64,000 bases of DNA, from NCBI RefSeq assembly GCF_034522235.1, contig NZ_JAXHLN010000003.1, positions 1,550,001-1,614,000 of the forward strand. Reading direction: 5' to 3'. Below, piece after piece: positions 43,393 to 56,956 of the stretch (positions are counted from its first letter, which is position 1; every line of letters starts with the position of its first letter). A program made the position numbers and the translations under genes. Under the pieces are notes generated by a model. That model ran no database searches, was not told the DNA's origin, and was given only the letters and a program-made list of their open reading frames with translations. This stretch comes from Thiohalophilus sp. GTDB taxonomy: Bacteria > Pseudomonadota > Gammaproteobacteria > UBA6429 > Thiohalophilaceae.

Positions 43393-43908
43393 ATCGCAAC
43401 GAAAAAAACACGAATCAATGACGACATTACCGCGCCCGAGTTGCGGGTTATTGATTCAGAGGGTGAACAGGCCGGCGTGATGTCGCTGGAAGACGCTCTC
43501 AAAAAGGCCGAAGAACTTGAAATGGATCTGGTGGAGGTCTCGCCCGACGCCGATCCGCCGGTTTGTCGCATCATGGATTACGGCAAGTACAAGTTCGAAG
43601 AGAACAAGAAGCGCCATGCGGCCAAGAAGAAACAGAAACAGATTCAGATCAAGGAAGTGAAATTCCGTCCCGGGACGGAAGAAGGGGATTATCAGGTCAA
43701 ACTACGCAACCTGATACGTTTCCTGAGTCAGGGGGATAAGGCCAAGGTCACGCTGCGGTTTCGCGGTCGTGAAATGGCCCACCAGGAGCTGGGCAGGCAA
43801 CTTCTCGAACGTGTCGAGAACGATCTTGCCGAGATAGCCTCTGTCGAGCAATTTCCCAGGATGGAAGGCCGGCAGATGGTGATGGTGATTGCCCCGAAAA
43901 AGAAATGA
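43393..43908 (+). CDS. infC: Translation initiation factor IF-3
   Basis: 171 residues. The conserved N-terminus (A)[19 protein letters not shown] begins at codon ATC (43393-43395), eight bases after GGAGGA; no ATG, GTG or TTG lies where the family starts. A rare start codon is the known basis of IF-3 autoregulation (AUU in E. coli). Later motifs are [21 protein letters not shown] and [20 protein letters not shown]. It dissociates ribosomes and proofreads initiation. Confidence 0.93.
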   Translation: MATKKTRINDDITAPELRVIDSEGEQAGVMSLEDALKKAEELEMDLVEVSPDADPPVCRIMDYGKYKFEENKKRHAAKKKQKQIQIKEVKFRPGTEEGDYQVKLRNLIRFLSQGDKAKVTLRFRGREMAHQELGRQLLERVENDLAEIASVEQFPRMEGRQMVMVIAPKKK

Positions 43909-43962
43909 TCTGTTCATTTGGACAGGTCGGTTATTTAACAATCGAATGCGGAGTATTGAAAA

Positions 43963-44160
43963 ATGCCCAAGATGAAAACCAATCGCGGGGCAGCGAAACG
44001 TTTTAAACGTACTGCCTCAGGCGGGTTCAAGCGCGCCCAGTCGCACAAGAACCATATCCTTACCAAGAAGAGCACCAAGCGCAAGCGTCATCTGCGCACG
44101 ATCGAGCAGATCGCCGACGCTGACGTGACGATGATTCGTCGCCTGATGCCCTATAGCTAA
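43963..44160 (+). CDS. rpmI: 50S ribosomal protein L35
   Basis: 65 residues: [45 protein letters not shown], the standard L35 sequence, very basic. It lies in the infC-rpmI-rplT operon, 54 bases after infC and 15 before rplT. Confidence 0.97.
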   Translation: MPKMKTNRGAAKRFKRTASGGFKRAQSHKNHILTKKSTKRKRHLRTIEQIADADVTMIRRLMPYS

Positions 44161-44175
44161 CGAGAGGTAAGGATA

Positions 44176-44535
44176 ATGCCAAGAGTAAAACGTGGTGTGA
44201 CCGCCCATGCGCGGCACAAAAAAGTTGTCGACCAGGCCAAGGGCTATCGTGGACGCCGTAAAAACGTCTTTCGTGTCGCCGAACAGGCCGTCACCAAGGC
44301 CGGCCAGTATGCCTATATCGGCCGCAAGCAGCGCAAGCGCCAGTTCCGTGCGCTGTGGATCGCGCGTATCAACGCCGGTGCCCGTGAACACGGCCTGTCC
44401 TACAGCCGGTTCATCAACGGCCTGAAAAAAGCCGAGATCGAAATCGATCGCAAGCTGCTGGCGGATCTGGCCGTGTTTGACAAGAGCGCCTTCGCGGCGC
44501 TGGCAGAACAAGCCAAGGCCAACTTGTCGAACTGA
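44176..44535 (+). CDS. rplT: 50S ribosomal protein L20
   Basis: 119 residues: [39 protein letters not shown], standard L20; it also represses this operon in E. coli. GAGAGGTAAGG precedes the ATG. The stop TGA lies inside the hairpin repeat TGACGCACATGGATGTGCTA, the complement of a module of the dispersed hairpin chains. Confidence 0.97.
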   Translation: MPRVKRGVTAHARHKKVVDQAKGYRGRRKNVFRVAEQAVTKAGQYAYIGRKQRKRQFRALWIARINAGAREHGLSYSRFINGLKKAEIEIDRKLLADLAVFDKSAFAALAEQAKANLSN

Positions 44536-44596
44536 CGCACATGGATGTGCTAACGCCGCGAGGACAGGGATGTCCAGGAGCGGCGAAGCCCGAATT

Positions 44597-44643
44597 CAAA
44601 AAAGGGAAGACAAGCCCGGTCTGGCTGGTCTTCCCTTTTTTGT
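44597..44643 (+). terminator. Rho-independent terminator after rplT
   Basis: AAAAGGGAAGAC pairs with GTCTTCCCTTTT around an 18-base loop, followed by a T-run. It separates the L20 operon from pheS, which in many relatives is read through. Confidence 0.85.
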
Positions 44644-46265
<1,622 letters not shown>

Positions 46266-46735
46266 ACAAAGTTGGCAGTTTGCAGTCTTTAATTAATGGT
46301 GAATGTTGAATTTTTAATTTTGAATTGTTGTGGCGCTGTAGCGCCTCTTATTTTGATTCGAAGTTGGCAGTTGTAGGAGCGGCTGCGCCGCGATTTAAAA
46401 CAGGGTAGGGTGCGTGCTACGCACCGACCTGGTGAGTGAATAGCGAGTTCTCTGGGAATAAACGCGGAGGACGCAGAGGCGCGGAGTCGCAGAGGAAAAC
46501 AAATCATCTGTGTATAAATTGTCAGGATCGGGTTTATCGACGAAATTGATTTTCAATTTAACGCATAGTTTTGTAGGTAAAAATAAACCTCCGCGGCTCT
46601 GCGCCTCTGCGAACTCCGCGTTGAATAACAGATGTTGAAAAATGAGATTCAGCAGGCAGGGTGCGTTCTACGTACCGTTTCGATCCTGGATTGAAGGTTA
46701 ATGGTGCGTGGGACGCACCCTACGGATAAAGACAA
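46266..46735. repeat. Repeats splitting pheS from pheT, including a fold-back element
   Basis: AAGTTGGCAGTTTGCAG, TTGAATT units, REP TGTAGGAGCGGCTGCGCCGC (46373) and hairpin GGTGCGTGCTACGCACC (46408). A fold-back at 46454-46627 has arms AACGCGGAGGACGCAGAGGC / GCCTCTGCGAACTCCGCGTT around about 90 bases of unrelated core. Hairpin GGTGCGTGGGACGCACC (46704-46720) lies 15 bases before the pheT ATG. Confidence 0.85.
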
Positions 46736-49159
46736 ATGAAATTCAGTGAAAAATGGTTACGCGAGTGGGTTAATCCCGAGATTGACACCGGGGCGTTGGC
46801 GCATCAGTTGACGATGGCCGGGCTGGAGGTGGATGCGATCGAGCCGGTGGCAGGTCAATTCGACCAGGTGGTGGTCGGTGAGGTGATCGGGCTGGAACCG
46901 CATCCTGATGCGGACAAGCTGCGCGTGGCGACGGTGAATGTGGGTGCCGATGCGCCGCTGCAGATCGTTTGTGGCGCGGCCAATGTGCGCGAGGGACTGA
47001 AGGCACCGACGGCGCTGGTGGGGACGACGCTGCCCGGCGATCTGAAGATCAAAAAATCCAAACTGCGCGGCGTGCCGTCGCAGGGCATGCTTTGTTCCGA
47101 GAAGGAGCTGGGGCTGGCGGACAGTGCCGAAGGGTTGATGGAACTGCCCGCCGATGCGCCGGTGGGCGAGTCGATCCGTGATTATCTGGATCTGGATGAT
47201 GTGACCATCGAGCTGGGGCTGACCCCCAACCGGGGCGACTGCCTGAGCGTGGCGGGGATTGCCCGGGAAGTGGGCGTGCTGAACAAGTTATCGGTCCATG
47301 GGCCGGATATCGGCGGTCGCGACGCGCAGATCCTTGATGTGCAGATCAAGGACACGCTCAGCGTCGCGCTGGAAGCGCCCGGGGCCTGTCCGCAATACGC
47401 CGGGCGGGTGTTGCGGGGGATTGATCCCGCCGCCAGGACGCCGCTGTGGCTGGCCGAGCGCCTGCGGCGCAGTGGCCTGCGCAGCCTGGGCCCGGTGGTG
47501 GATGTGACCAACTACGTGTTGCTGGAGCTGGGCCAGCCGATGCACGCCTTCGATCTGGGCAGGCTGCAGGGCGGCATCCAGGTCCGCTACGCCAGCGCCG
47601 GCGAATCCCTGACCCTGCTGGACGAGCAGACCCTCGAACTGGATGCCGGGACGCTGGTGATCGCCGATGACAAGGCGCCGGTGGCGCTGGCCGGTATCAT
47701 GGGTGGCGCCGAGTCCGCCGTGGGCGCGGGGACGATCGATATTTTCCTGGAAAGCGCGTACTTCGCACCGCAGGCCATTGCCGGCAAGGCCCGGGGTTAC
47801 GGCCTGCATACCGACTCCTCGCATCGTTTTGAACGCGGGGTGGATCCCCAACTGCAGGTCCCGGCACTGGAACGTGCCACGGCGCTGTTGCAGGCCATTT
47901 GTGGCGGCGAGGCGGGGCCGGTGGTGCATGCCCAGCAGGCCGATCAATTGCCCGTCAGGGCGCCGGTGAGGTTGCGTCGTGTCCGGATTGCTCGTGTTCT
48001 TGGAGCGGACATTCCCGTGGATTCGGTGGAAGACATTTTGCAACGGCTTGGAATGAATCCGGACAGGGACGAGGGACGAGGGACGAGGGACGAGGAACAC
48101 CTTGTGTGGGAGGTGACGCCGCCGTCCTTCCGGTTTGATATCAACCTCGAAGTGGATCTGATCGAGGAGTTGGGGCGGATTTACGGGTATGACAATCTGC
48201 CGGCCAGTCGGCCGCAGGTGAGCCTGCGGATGGGACCGCGTTCGGAAACCCGTCGGCCGGCGGCGCATTACAAGCGGCTGCTGGTGGATCTGGGCTACCA
48301 GGAGGCGATCACTTACAGTTTTGTGGATCCGAAGCTGCAGCAGCAGCTCGATCCGCAGGCCGAGACCCTGCAGCTGGCCAATCCGATCTCGGCTGACATG
48401 GCGGCGATGCGCACCTCACTGTGGCCGGGATTGCTGCAAACCGCGTTATATAACTTGAATCGCCAGCAGGATCGGGTATTATTGTTCGAGCAGGGTCTCA
48501 GGTTTATTTTCCAAGATACTGAATTAAAACAGGAACCGGTACTCGCAGGTTTGGTATCCGGGCCGCTGCTGCCGCCGCAGTGGGGCAGCACCAGCCGCCA
48601 GGCCGATTTTTACGATTGCAAGGGACACGTTGAGCAGTTGCTGGCACAGACAGGGAACGCCGAACAATTCCGCTTTGACGCCGACGAGCGCCACCCGGCC
48701 CTGCATCCCGGCCAGGCGGCCGTGATTTTGCGTGAGGGCAGGCCGGTAGGCCGTCTGGGGGCCCTGCATCCGGCGCTGCAGCAAAGCCTGGGATTATCGC
48801 AACGGGTCTATCTGTTCGAGATTACGCAGGCCGCGCTGGTCGAACGCCGACTGCCGGCTTTCGTGCCGCTGTCGAAATACCCATCTATTCGTCGGGATAT
48901 TGCGATCGTGCTGGATGAGGTCATATCCGCGCAGAAAGTCAAGGATTGCATCGAAAAAGCGGGCTCGAAACGGCTGACAAACATCGAGTTGTTTGATGTC
49001 TATGTGGGCGAAGGTATTGATTCTGGAAGAAAAAGTCTGGCCCTGGGCTTGACCTTGCAGGATCTTTCACGCACTCTTAAGGACACAGATGTCGAGAGCG
49101 AGATCAGCACCATTCTGACGGCGCTGAATCGCGAACTTGGGGCTACACTTAGAGAATAA
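46736..49159 (+). CDS. pheT: Phenylalanyl-tRNA synthetase beta subunit
   Basis: 807 residues. EMAP/tRNA-binding domain near 40-150 ([23 protein letters not shown]), B3/B4 editing domain ([20 protein letters not shown]), B5 domain (about 400-475), synthetase-like core ([20 protein letters not shown]) and a C-terminal FDX-ACB domain ([13 protein letters not shown]). It aids PheS in charging tRNA-Phe and edits Tyr-tRNA. An in-frame heptamer tract lies in the B5 region. The spacing to pheS (470 bp) is unusual for this operon. Confidence 0.96.
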   Translation: MKFSEKWLREWVNPEIDTGALAHQLTMAGLEVDAIEPVAGQFDQVVVGEVIGLEPHPDADKLRVATVNVGADAPLQIVCGAANVREGLKAPTALVGTTLPGDLKIKKSKLRGVPSQGMLCSEKELGLADSAEGLMELPADAPVGESIRDYLDLDDVTIELGLTPNRGDCLSVAGIAREVGVLNKLSVHGPDIGGRDAQILDVQIKDTLSVALEAPGACPQYAGRVLRGIDPAARTPLWLAERLRRSGLRSLGPVVDVTNYVLLELGQPMHAFDLGRLQGGIQVRYASAGESLTLLDEQTLELDAGTLVIADDKAPVALAGIMGGAESAVGAGTIDIFLESAYFAPQAIAGKARGYGLHTDSSHRFERGVDPQLQVPALERATALLQAICGGEAGPVVHAQQADQLPVRAPVRLRRVRIARVLGADIPVDSVEDILQRLGMNPDRDEGRGTRDEEHLVWEVTPPSFRFDINLEVDLIEELGRIYGYDNLPASRPQVSLRMGPRSETRRPAAHYKRLLVDLGYQEAITYSFVDPKLQQQLDPQAETLQLANPISADMAAMRTSLWPGLLQTALYNLNRQQDRVLLFEQGLRFIFQDTELKQEPVLAGLVSGPLLPPQWGSTSRQADFYDCKGHVEQLLAQTGNAEQFRFDADERHPALHPGQAAVILREGRPVGRLGALHPALQQSLGLSQRVYLFEITQAALVERRLPAFVPLSKYPSIRRDIAIVLDEVISAQKVKDCIEKAGSKRLTNIELFDVYVGEGIDSGRKSLALGLTLQDLSRTLKDTDVESEISTILTALNRELGATLRE
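48066..48093. repeat. Four GGGACGA heptamers inside the pheT coding sequence
   Basis: Four perfect copies encode DEGRGTRDE between [10 protein letters not shown] and [10 protein letters not shown] in the B5 domain. The same heptamer fills many intergenic sites (for example about 31150, 50141 in inverse). A loop position and frame-preserving length would let the enzyme tolerate it. Confidence 0.88.
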
Positions 49160-49164
49160 CAATT

Positions 49165-49467
49165 ATGGCGCTGACAAAAGCGGTGATGGCCGAGCGTTTG
49201 TTCGAAGAGCTGGGGCTGAACAAGCGGGAAGCCAAGGAAATTGTGGAGATGTTTTTCGAGGAGGTTCGCAACGCCCTGGAAAATGGCCAGCAGGTCAAGC
49301 TCTCCGGCTTCGGCAATTTCGATTTGCGTGACAAGAAACAGCGGCCCGGACGCAACCCCAAGACCGGGGAAGAGATCCCGATAACCGCACGGCGAGTCGT
49401 GACTTTCCGACCCGGACAAAAACTGAAGGCCAGAGTCGAAGCATATGCTGGAACCCACCAACAATAA
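49165..49467 (+). CDS. ihfA: Integration host factor alpha subunit
   Basis: 100 residues: [73 protein letters not shown] is standard IhfA with the proline-tipped arm [10 protein letters not shown]. Bends DNA as a heterodimer with IhfB. It starts 5 bases after pheT, as in other gammaproteobacteria, and overlaps the merR gene by 23 bases. Confidence 0.97.
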   Translation: MALTKAVMAERLFEELGLNKREAKEIVEMFFEEVRNALENGQQVKLSGFGNFDLRDKKQRPGRNPKTGEEIPITARRVVTFRPGQKLKARVEAYAGTHQQ

Positions 49468-49810
49468 CGAACTTCCCCCGATTCCCGGCAAGCGCTACTT
49501 CACTATCGGTGAGGTGAGCGAGCTGTGCGCCGTCAAACCCCACGTGCTGCGCTACTGGGAGCAGGAATTCCCCCAGCTCAAACCGGTCAAGCGCCGCGGC
49601 AACCGCCGCTACTACCAGCGCCAGGACGTGATTATGATCCGCGAGATCCGCAGCCTCCTGTACGAACAGGGCTACACCATTGGCGGCGCGCGGTTGCAAC
49701 TGACCGAAAGCAACAACCAGCCGAAAAAAACCGGCAAGGCCGACAAGGAAACCCTGCGCCAGATGCGCATGGAACTCGAGGAAATCGCCTCGATTCTGAC
49801 GCGGTCGTAG
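49445..49810 (+). CDS. MerR-family transcriptional regulator (pheT-ihfA linked)
   Basis: 121 residues: winged [45 protein letters not shown], then [28 protein letters not shown] and a short C-terminal helix. This small MerR regulator commonly follows ihfA and precedes tRNA-Pro in gammaproteobacteria. No cysteines of a metal site are seen in the C-terminal part, so its signal is unknown. Confidence 0.92.
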   Translation: MLEPTNNNELPPIPGKRYFTIGEVSELCAVKPHVLRYWEQEFPQLKPVKRRGNRRYYQRQDVIMIREIRSLLYEQGYTIGGARLQLTESNNQPKKTGKADKETLRQMRMELEEIASILTRS

Positions 49811-50303
49811 CCCCACCAATCGCGCCCGTGGGGCGCTCCTACAGAAAATACAGGGCCGAGGGCCGAGGGACGAGTTACGAGGGACGAGGAAGCCCCGCAT
49901 CGTCCTGGTCTTCTGATTGTAGGAGCGGGCTGCGACCGCGACAGACCTTTCCCCCGGCACAATCCATCGCGCCGAAGGCGCTCCTACAGAACATCCAGGG
50001 CCAAGGGACGAGTGACGAGGAAAGCCCGCATCGCCCGGTCTTCTGACTTGTAGGAGCGGGCTGCGACCGCGACAGACCTTTCCACCCGCACAACCCATCG
50101 CGCCGAAGGCGATCCCAGCTTACGGGATAGGGTGTTTTTCCTCGTCCCTCGTCCCTCGTCCCTCGTCCCTCGTCCCTCGTAACTCGTTACTGCGTCCGGA
50201 GGACGCCGGGAGCGGCATTTGGAATTGTTTTTCCTCGTCCCTCGTCACTCGTCCCTTGGCCCTGGGTTTGATGTGTTGTATGATTCACGCGGTTCGAAAC
50301 CGT
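49811..50303. repeat. REPs and GGGACGA/CTCGTCC heptamers
   Basis: CGCGCCCGTGGGGCGCTCCT, then GAGGGACGAGTTACGAGGGA, two REPs of the TGTAGGAGCGGGCTGCGACC type (49918, 50049) with inverted partners GCGCCGAAGGCGCTCCTACA, and five CTCGTCC plus CTCGTAA and CTCGTTA (50141-50189, seven heptamers, 49 bp). CTCGTCCCTCGTCACTCGTC follows at about 50233. Confidence 0.85.
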
Positions 50304-50380
50304 CGGGGCGTAGCGCAGCCTGGTAGCGCATCTGCATGGGGTGCAGAGGGTCGCAGGTTCAAATCCTGCCGTCCCGACCA
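50304..50380 (+). tRNA. tRNA-Pro (anticodon GGG), CCA encoded
   Basis: Acceptor CGGGGCG pairs with CGTCCCG, the D arm is GCGCAGCCTGGTAGCGC, the anticodon stem TCTGC/GCAGA encloses ATGGGGT (anticodon GGG), and the T arm is GCAGG-TTCAAAT-CCTGC, followed by A and CCA. Its position after ihfA-merR matches pseudomonads. Confidence 0.95.
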
Positions 50381-50978
50381 ACTTCTCAGTTACCAGGTCC
50401 TAGTTACCAGGTCCTGGCCCCTTATTTTGACAGGGTGCGGTCTCTCTGCCGATTGCTTCGTTGAACTGGAAACCAATCTTTGGGGAATACCGTCGGGTAG
50501 GGTGCGTCTCACGCACCATTAGCCTTTTAAATTGAGGTCGAAAAGGTGCATAGAACGCACCTACCCTGTTTTTAAATCGCGGCTGCCAACTTTCTCTTCA
50601 GCACTTATCCCTGCCCGAAGGGCCTTGTGGGAGACGCTTGTAGCGGCGACTTGCCTGGGCTTCGAAGGGTCGCGGCTGCGTCGCTCACGGCCTGTCTCAT
50701 AGAACGCTTTCAGCGTTCATCATGAGTACCCCACCCGTCCCGGGTCGGGGCACCATGCCTACCGCGACATTAGTACATCCATGTACGTCAAGCCCCTCCT
50801 ACAACAAATAGTTCTAAGTTCTAAGTTCGTAAGTTCCAAGAACTCAGCACTCAGCACTCAGCACTTTTATATTCTGCCAACTGCCAACTGCTAACTATCT
50901 TTTAAATCGCGGCGCAGCCGCTCCTACAGCTGCTGAATTTCAATTCAACATTCAAAATTCAACATTCATCATTGCTTT
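50381..50978. repeat. Repeat-only stretch between tRNA-Pro and cysC
   Basis: GTTACCAGGTCCTAGTTACC direct repeats (about 50389-50418) and hairpin GGTGCGTCTCACGCACC (about 50499). A partial hairpin chain follows (50689-50800: TAGAACGCTTTCAGCGTTCA, ACATCCATGTACGT), then GTTCTAAGTTCTAAG and inverted CTCAGCACTCAGCACTCAGC (about 50842-50862), AACTGCCAACTGC and a REP. Heptamer families appear here mostly in reverse orientation, matching the minus-strand cysC end. Confidence 0.83.
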
Positions 50979-51581
50979 TCAGATGATCCCCCGTTCAAGC
51001 AGCATCTCGATCACGGCATTGACTGATTCCTCCAGGGGTTGTTCGCCAGTGTTGAGGTGCAGTTCGGGTTTGAGCGGGGCTTCGTAGGGTGAGCTGATGC
51101 CGGTGAATTCGGCGATCTTGCCTTCGCGGGCTTTCTGGTAGAGTCCTTTGGGATCGCGTTTTTCGCACACTTCCACCGGCGCATCGCAATAGATTTCCAG
51201 AAAATCGCCGTGGGGCATGAGATTGCGGGCGATTTCCCGATCCTGGCGCAGGGGGGAAATGAAGGCGGTGAGGACGATGACCCCGGCCTCGATGAACAGT
51301 TTGGCCACATTGGCGATGCGGCGGATATTCTCGTGCCGATCCTCGAGCGAGAAACTGAGATCGCTGCACAGGCCGTGGCGGACGTTGTCGCCATCGAGCA
51401 CGAAGCTGTGACAGCCCCGGGCGTAGAGCTCTTTTTCCACGGCGTGGGCGAGGGTGGATTTGCCCGAGGCAGACAGTCCGGTGAACCATAGCACCACGCT
51501 TTTATGGTGATGCAGGCTTTCGCGCTGTTCGCGATCGACGCTGGCGGCGTGCCAGACGACGTTGTTGTTTGGTGCAGTCAT
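50979..51581 (-). CDS. cysC: Adenylylsulfate (APS) kinase
   Basis: 200 residues: Walker [49 protein letters not shown], and [13 protein letters not shown]. The end [23 protein letters not shown] is standard. It phosphorylates APS to PAPS, the donor for sulfotransferases and assimilatory reduction. Divergent from cysG, 108 bases apart. It stands alone, without cysDN. Confidence 0.96.
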   Translation of the reverse strand: MTAPNNNVVWHAASVDREQRESLHHHKSVVLWFTGLSASGKSTLAHAVEKELYARGCHSFVLDGDNVRHGLCSDLSFSLEDRHENIRRIANVAKLFIEAGVIVLTAFISPLRQDREIARNLMPHGDFLEIYCDAPVEVCEKRDPKGLYQKAREGKIAEFTGISSPYEAPLKPELHLNTGEQPLEESVNAVIEMLLERGII

Positions 51582-51689
51582 GCGGTTTCCCGTGGTTTGG
51601 CGAGGCCATGAAATTAAAATAATGCGCGCACTACTAATATATAGTAAAATATCCTGCTATTTCAACGGGTTATTCCGGAATTTTCCAGC
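51582..51689. promoter_or_regulatory. Divergent cysC/cysG promoter region
   Basis: AT-rich (AATATATAGTAAAATATCCT) between two divergent sulfur-metabolism genes. ACTAATATATAGT has short inverted arms (ACTA/TAGT). Promoter boxes cannot be set with confidence. Confidence 0.4.
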
Positions 51690-53093
51690 ATGAAATTTTT
51701 ACCGATTTTTCTCGATATCAGGGACAAGCCCTGTCTGGTGGTGGGCGGTGGCGGGATTGCCGCACGCAAGGTTTTTTTACTGTTGCGCGCCGGTGCGCGG
51801 GTCACGGTGGTCGCGCCCGCATTGTGCCACGAACTGGTGGAACGCCAGCAGGCCGGTGATCTCGAACACATTGCCCGTGACTTTGCCGATGCGGACATCG
51901 ATCAACCCTATATTGTCATTGCGGCAACCGATAATGAAGCGGTCAACCGACGGGTTTCGGAACTGGCCAAACGAAAGAATATTCCGGTCAACGTGGTGGA
52001 TGCCCCGGAACTGTGCAGTTTCACCATGCCCTCGATTATCGATCGTTCGCCGGTGCAGATTGCCATTTCCACCGGCGGTGCCTCGCCGGTACTGGCCCGT
52101 TTGCTGCGTTCCCGACTGGAAACGGTCATCCCTCCTGCCTACGGGCATCTGGCCTCGCTGTTGGAACGTTATCGGGAGAAGGTCAAACAACGCTTCGGTT
52201 CCATCACCGAGATTCGCCGTTTCTGGGAAGCGATTCTGGAAGGGCCGGTCGCCGATCGGCTGTTGGCCGGTAAGGAGCGCGAAGCCGAAGCCCTGCTTGA
52301 ACAGGCGGTTGTCTCGGGGCAGGCACCTTCTCTGGAAGGTGAAGTCTATCTGGTCGGTGCGGGACCGGGCGATCCGGATCTGCTGACCTTCAAGGCGCTG
52401 CGGTTGATGCAACAGGCCGACGTGGTGGTTTACGACCGGCTGGTGTCGCAGGGTATTCTGGATATGGTGCGCCGCGATGCGGAATTTATCTATGCCGGCA
52501 AGGAGCGCAACAAGCACACGATCCAGCAGGAGGATATCAATACTCTGCTGGCGCGACTGGCCAAGGAAGGCAAGAAAGTCCTGCGCCTCAAAGGCGGTGA
52601 TCCGTTTATCTTCGGTCGCGGGGGTGAGGAGATCGAAACCCTGATGAAAGAGGGCGTCAGCTTCCAGGTGGTGCCGGGTATTACCGCCGCCGCCGGCTGT
52701 GCCGCTTATGCCGGTATCCCGTTAACGCATCGGGATTATGTCCAGTCCTGCACCTTCGTCACCGGCCATCTCAAGGACGGCAGCATCAATCTGAACTGGC
52801 CCGCCCTGGCGCAGCCGGGTCAGACCCTGGTGTTTTACATGGGCCTGCACGGTGTCCGGGGGATTTGCGAGAATCTGGTCGCGCATGGTCTGGCGGACAG
52901 AACTCCGGCCGCGCTGGTAGAGAAGGGCACCAGCCAGGAACAGAAGGTCCACCTCGGCACCCTGGCGACGCTGCCGGATCTGGTGCAAAACAACGACATC
53001 AAGCCGCCCACGCTGATCATCGTCGGCGAGGTGGTTGCTTTACACGACAAGCTGAAGTGGTTCGACCCGACGGGGCATGAAAATAAGAAATAG
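51690..53093 (+). CDS. cysG: Siroheme synthase (multifunctional CysG)
   Basis: 467 residues, two modules. Residues 1-200 are the precorrin-2 dehydrogenase/ferrochelatase (MKFLPIFLDIRDKPCLVVGGGGIAARK). Residues 215-460 are uroporphyrinogen-III methyltransferase (VYLVGAGPGDPDLLTFKALRL, LRLKGGDPFIFGRGGEE, VPGITAAAGCAAYAGIPLTHRD). Makes siroheme for sulfite reductases, including the reverse Dsr enzyme implied by dsrN/dsrR. The stop TAG is directly followed by TTGGCAGTCGTCAG repeat. Confidence 0.96.
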   Translation: MKFLPIFLDIRDKPCLVVGGGGIAARKVFLLLRAGARVTVVAPALCHELVERQQAGDLEHIARDFADADIDQPYIVIAATDNEAVNRRVSELAKRKNIPVNVVDAPELCSFTMPSIIDRSPVQIAISTGGASPVLARLLRSRLETVIPPAYGHLASLLERYREKVKQRFGSITEIRRFWEAILEGPVADRLLAGKEREAEALLEQAVVSGQAPSLEGEVYLVGAGPGDPDLLTFKALRLMQQADVVVYDRLVSQGILDMVRRDAEFIYAGKERNKHTIQQEDINTLLARLAKEGKKVLRLKGGDPFIFGRGGEEIETLMKEGVSFQVVPGITAAAGCAAYAGIPLTHRDYVQSCTFVTGHLKDGSINLNWPALAQPGQTLVFYMGLHGVRGICENLVAHGLADRTPAALVEKGTSQEQKVHLGTLATLPDLVQNNDIKPPTLIIVGEVVALHDKLKWFDPTGHENKK

Positions 53094-55652
<2,559 letters not shown>

Positions 55653-55656
<4 letters not shown>

Positions 55657-56753
55657 GGTCTTGACCCTTTACTGACTGTTTTTTCCAGGTCATCCGTTAA
55701 AATGTTTATGCCAAGTGATTTGGCTACCTGGGGGTTGACCTCGATCGTGTAGGTCCCGGGGTGTATGACTTTTCCGTTTTTGCACATTTTTGGATCTTTT
55801 ATGTAATTGTATGTCTCGTCGGCAAGCGACTCCGGTTTGGAATAAATGCCGATGAGAGCGCCCGCCTTGACAAAGGCGCTGGAATATCCGATTACAGGAA
55901 TATTGAAATGGTAGCTTGATATAAGGATATTTCTTGCCGTCCCGCGGTTATATACTGCCTTGTTGTGTAACGCGACGATGGCGTCTGTTTCTTTTTTCGC
56001 CAGCAGTTTGATCGTGGCGTGTAGGTCGCCATCCAGTTTTTCACGGATAACTTCGATTTCGGAACTTGATGAGTCAGTATTGCCTGACCACGGGGTGTTG
56101 TCGTTTGCGGCTTCGATAATACCGACCCGCTTGATATCCGGTAGTTCCCGGTTGATGATGCTGATGATTCTATCAAGCGGCTGATCAATGACGACTCCGC
56201 AATAATCGGTTGTTTTGTCCGCGCGCAAGCTGAGGCTCGATGCGTAGTCTTCGCGGGTCAATAACGTGGCGATATGCGGGACAGGGCTGTTAATGCGGGA
56301 AAGCGCTATGCTGCTTTTTTTCCCTGCCGTGACAACAAGACTGGCATCGCGAGTGATTTGCTGGAGCTTTTCGTGGTCTAAATGATTGATATTGAAAAAT
56401 AGCGGGCGGTTTCGTGATTCCGGGTTAGCCAGGCTGAGTTGTTCGATCCGCTTCCTGAAAATCTTGTAGGCATCATTTTCACCGCTCAAAAACAAAACAA
56501 TCTTGCCGTTGTTTTGTGCGGGAAGGGTACCTGCTGTAAACAGAAACAGTATCGCGAGTATTATGAGACGGCCAGGCCACTGCAGGCAGCGAGACCTGAA
56601 CAGATTCGTTACATAAAAGGATGTGCGCTCAGGCATTATCTGTTCCAATAATACCGTCAATTCGTTTTTTCGCGACATTAAGGAATTGTCCTGCAATCCG
56701 GGCAAGGAGGCCGGGCGGCCAAAAGTCAGCAGGGAGCTGTGTGTCGCGTGCAA
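55653..56753 (-). CDS. ABC-type substrate-binding-like periplasmic protein, coupled to the GGDEF-EAL gene
   Basis: Resembles the ABC_sub_bind family (uncharacterised periplasmic binding proteins): VVTAGKKSSIALSRINSPVPHIATLL, IKRVGIIEAANDNTPWSG, and ILISSYHFNIPVIGYSSAFVKAGALIGIYSKPESLADETY. A signal peptide begins near LFRSRCLQWPGRLIILAILFLFTAGTLPAQ, so the likely start is ATG 56636 (MPERTS) rather than 56753. ATGA overlap with the downstream gene suggests that the binding protein reports ligand to the membrane GGDEF-EAL protein. Confidence 0.75.
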
Positions 56754-56956
56754 GTGTCATGTTAGTTATTAAAATCGACTGCTTATCCCCGGTTACTGAA
56801 CCGGCTGCCGGCTCCGGTTTACTTTATATAATTCCTGAGCTTCTGTCAGGATATAAGGCGGATAATATCGATTCGCCGGAAAACCTGTCTTTCTCTTATA
56901 AAGCCCCCCTAAAGATATGATAATATTTCATTTTTTGGTTTGGCAGTAATAATTTT

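Noticed and set aside
44536..44590. Hairpin right after rplT as the main terminator
   Set aside because: GCACATGGATGTGC has no T-run; the hairpin at 44597-44643 with a T-run is the better terminator.
47288..48268. 326-codon minus-strand frame over pheT
   Set aside because: Antisense shadow of pheT with no recognisable motifs.
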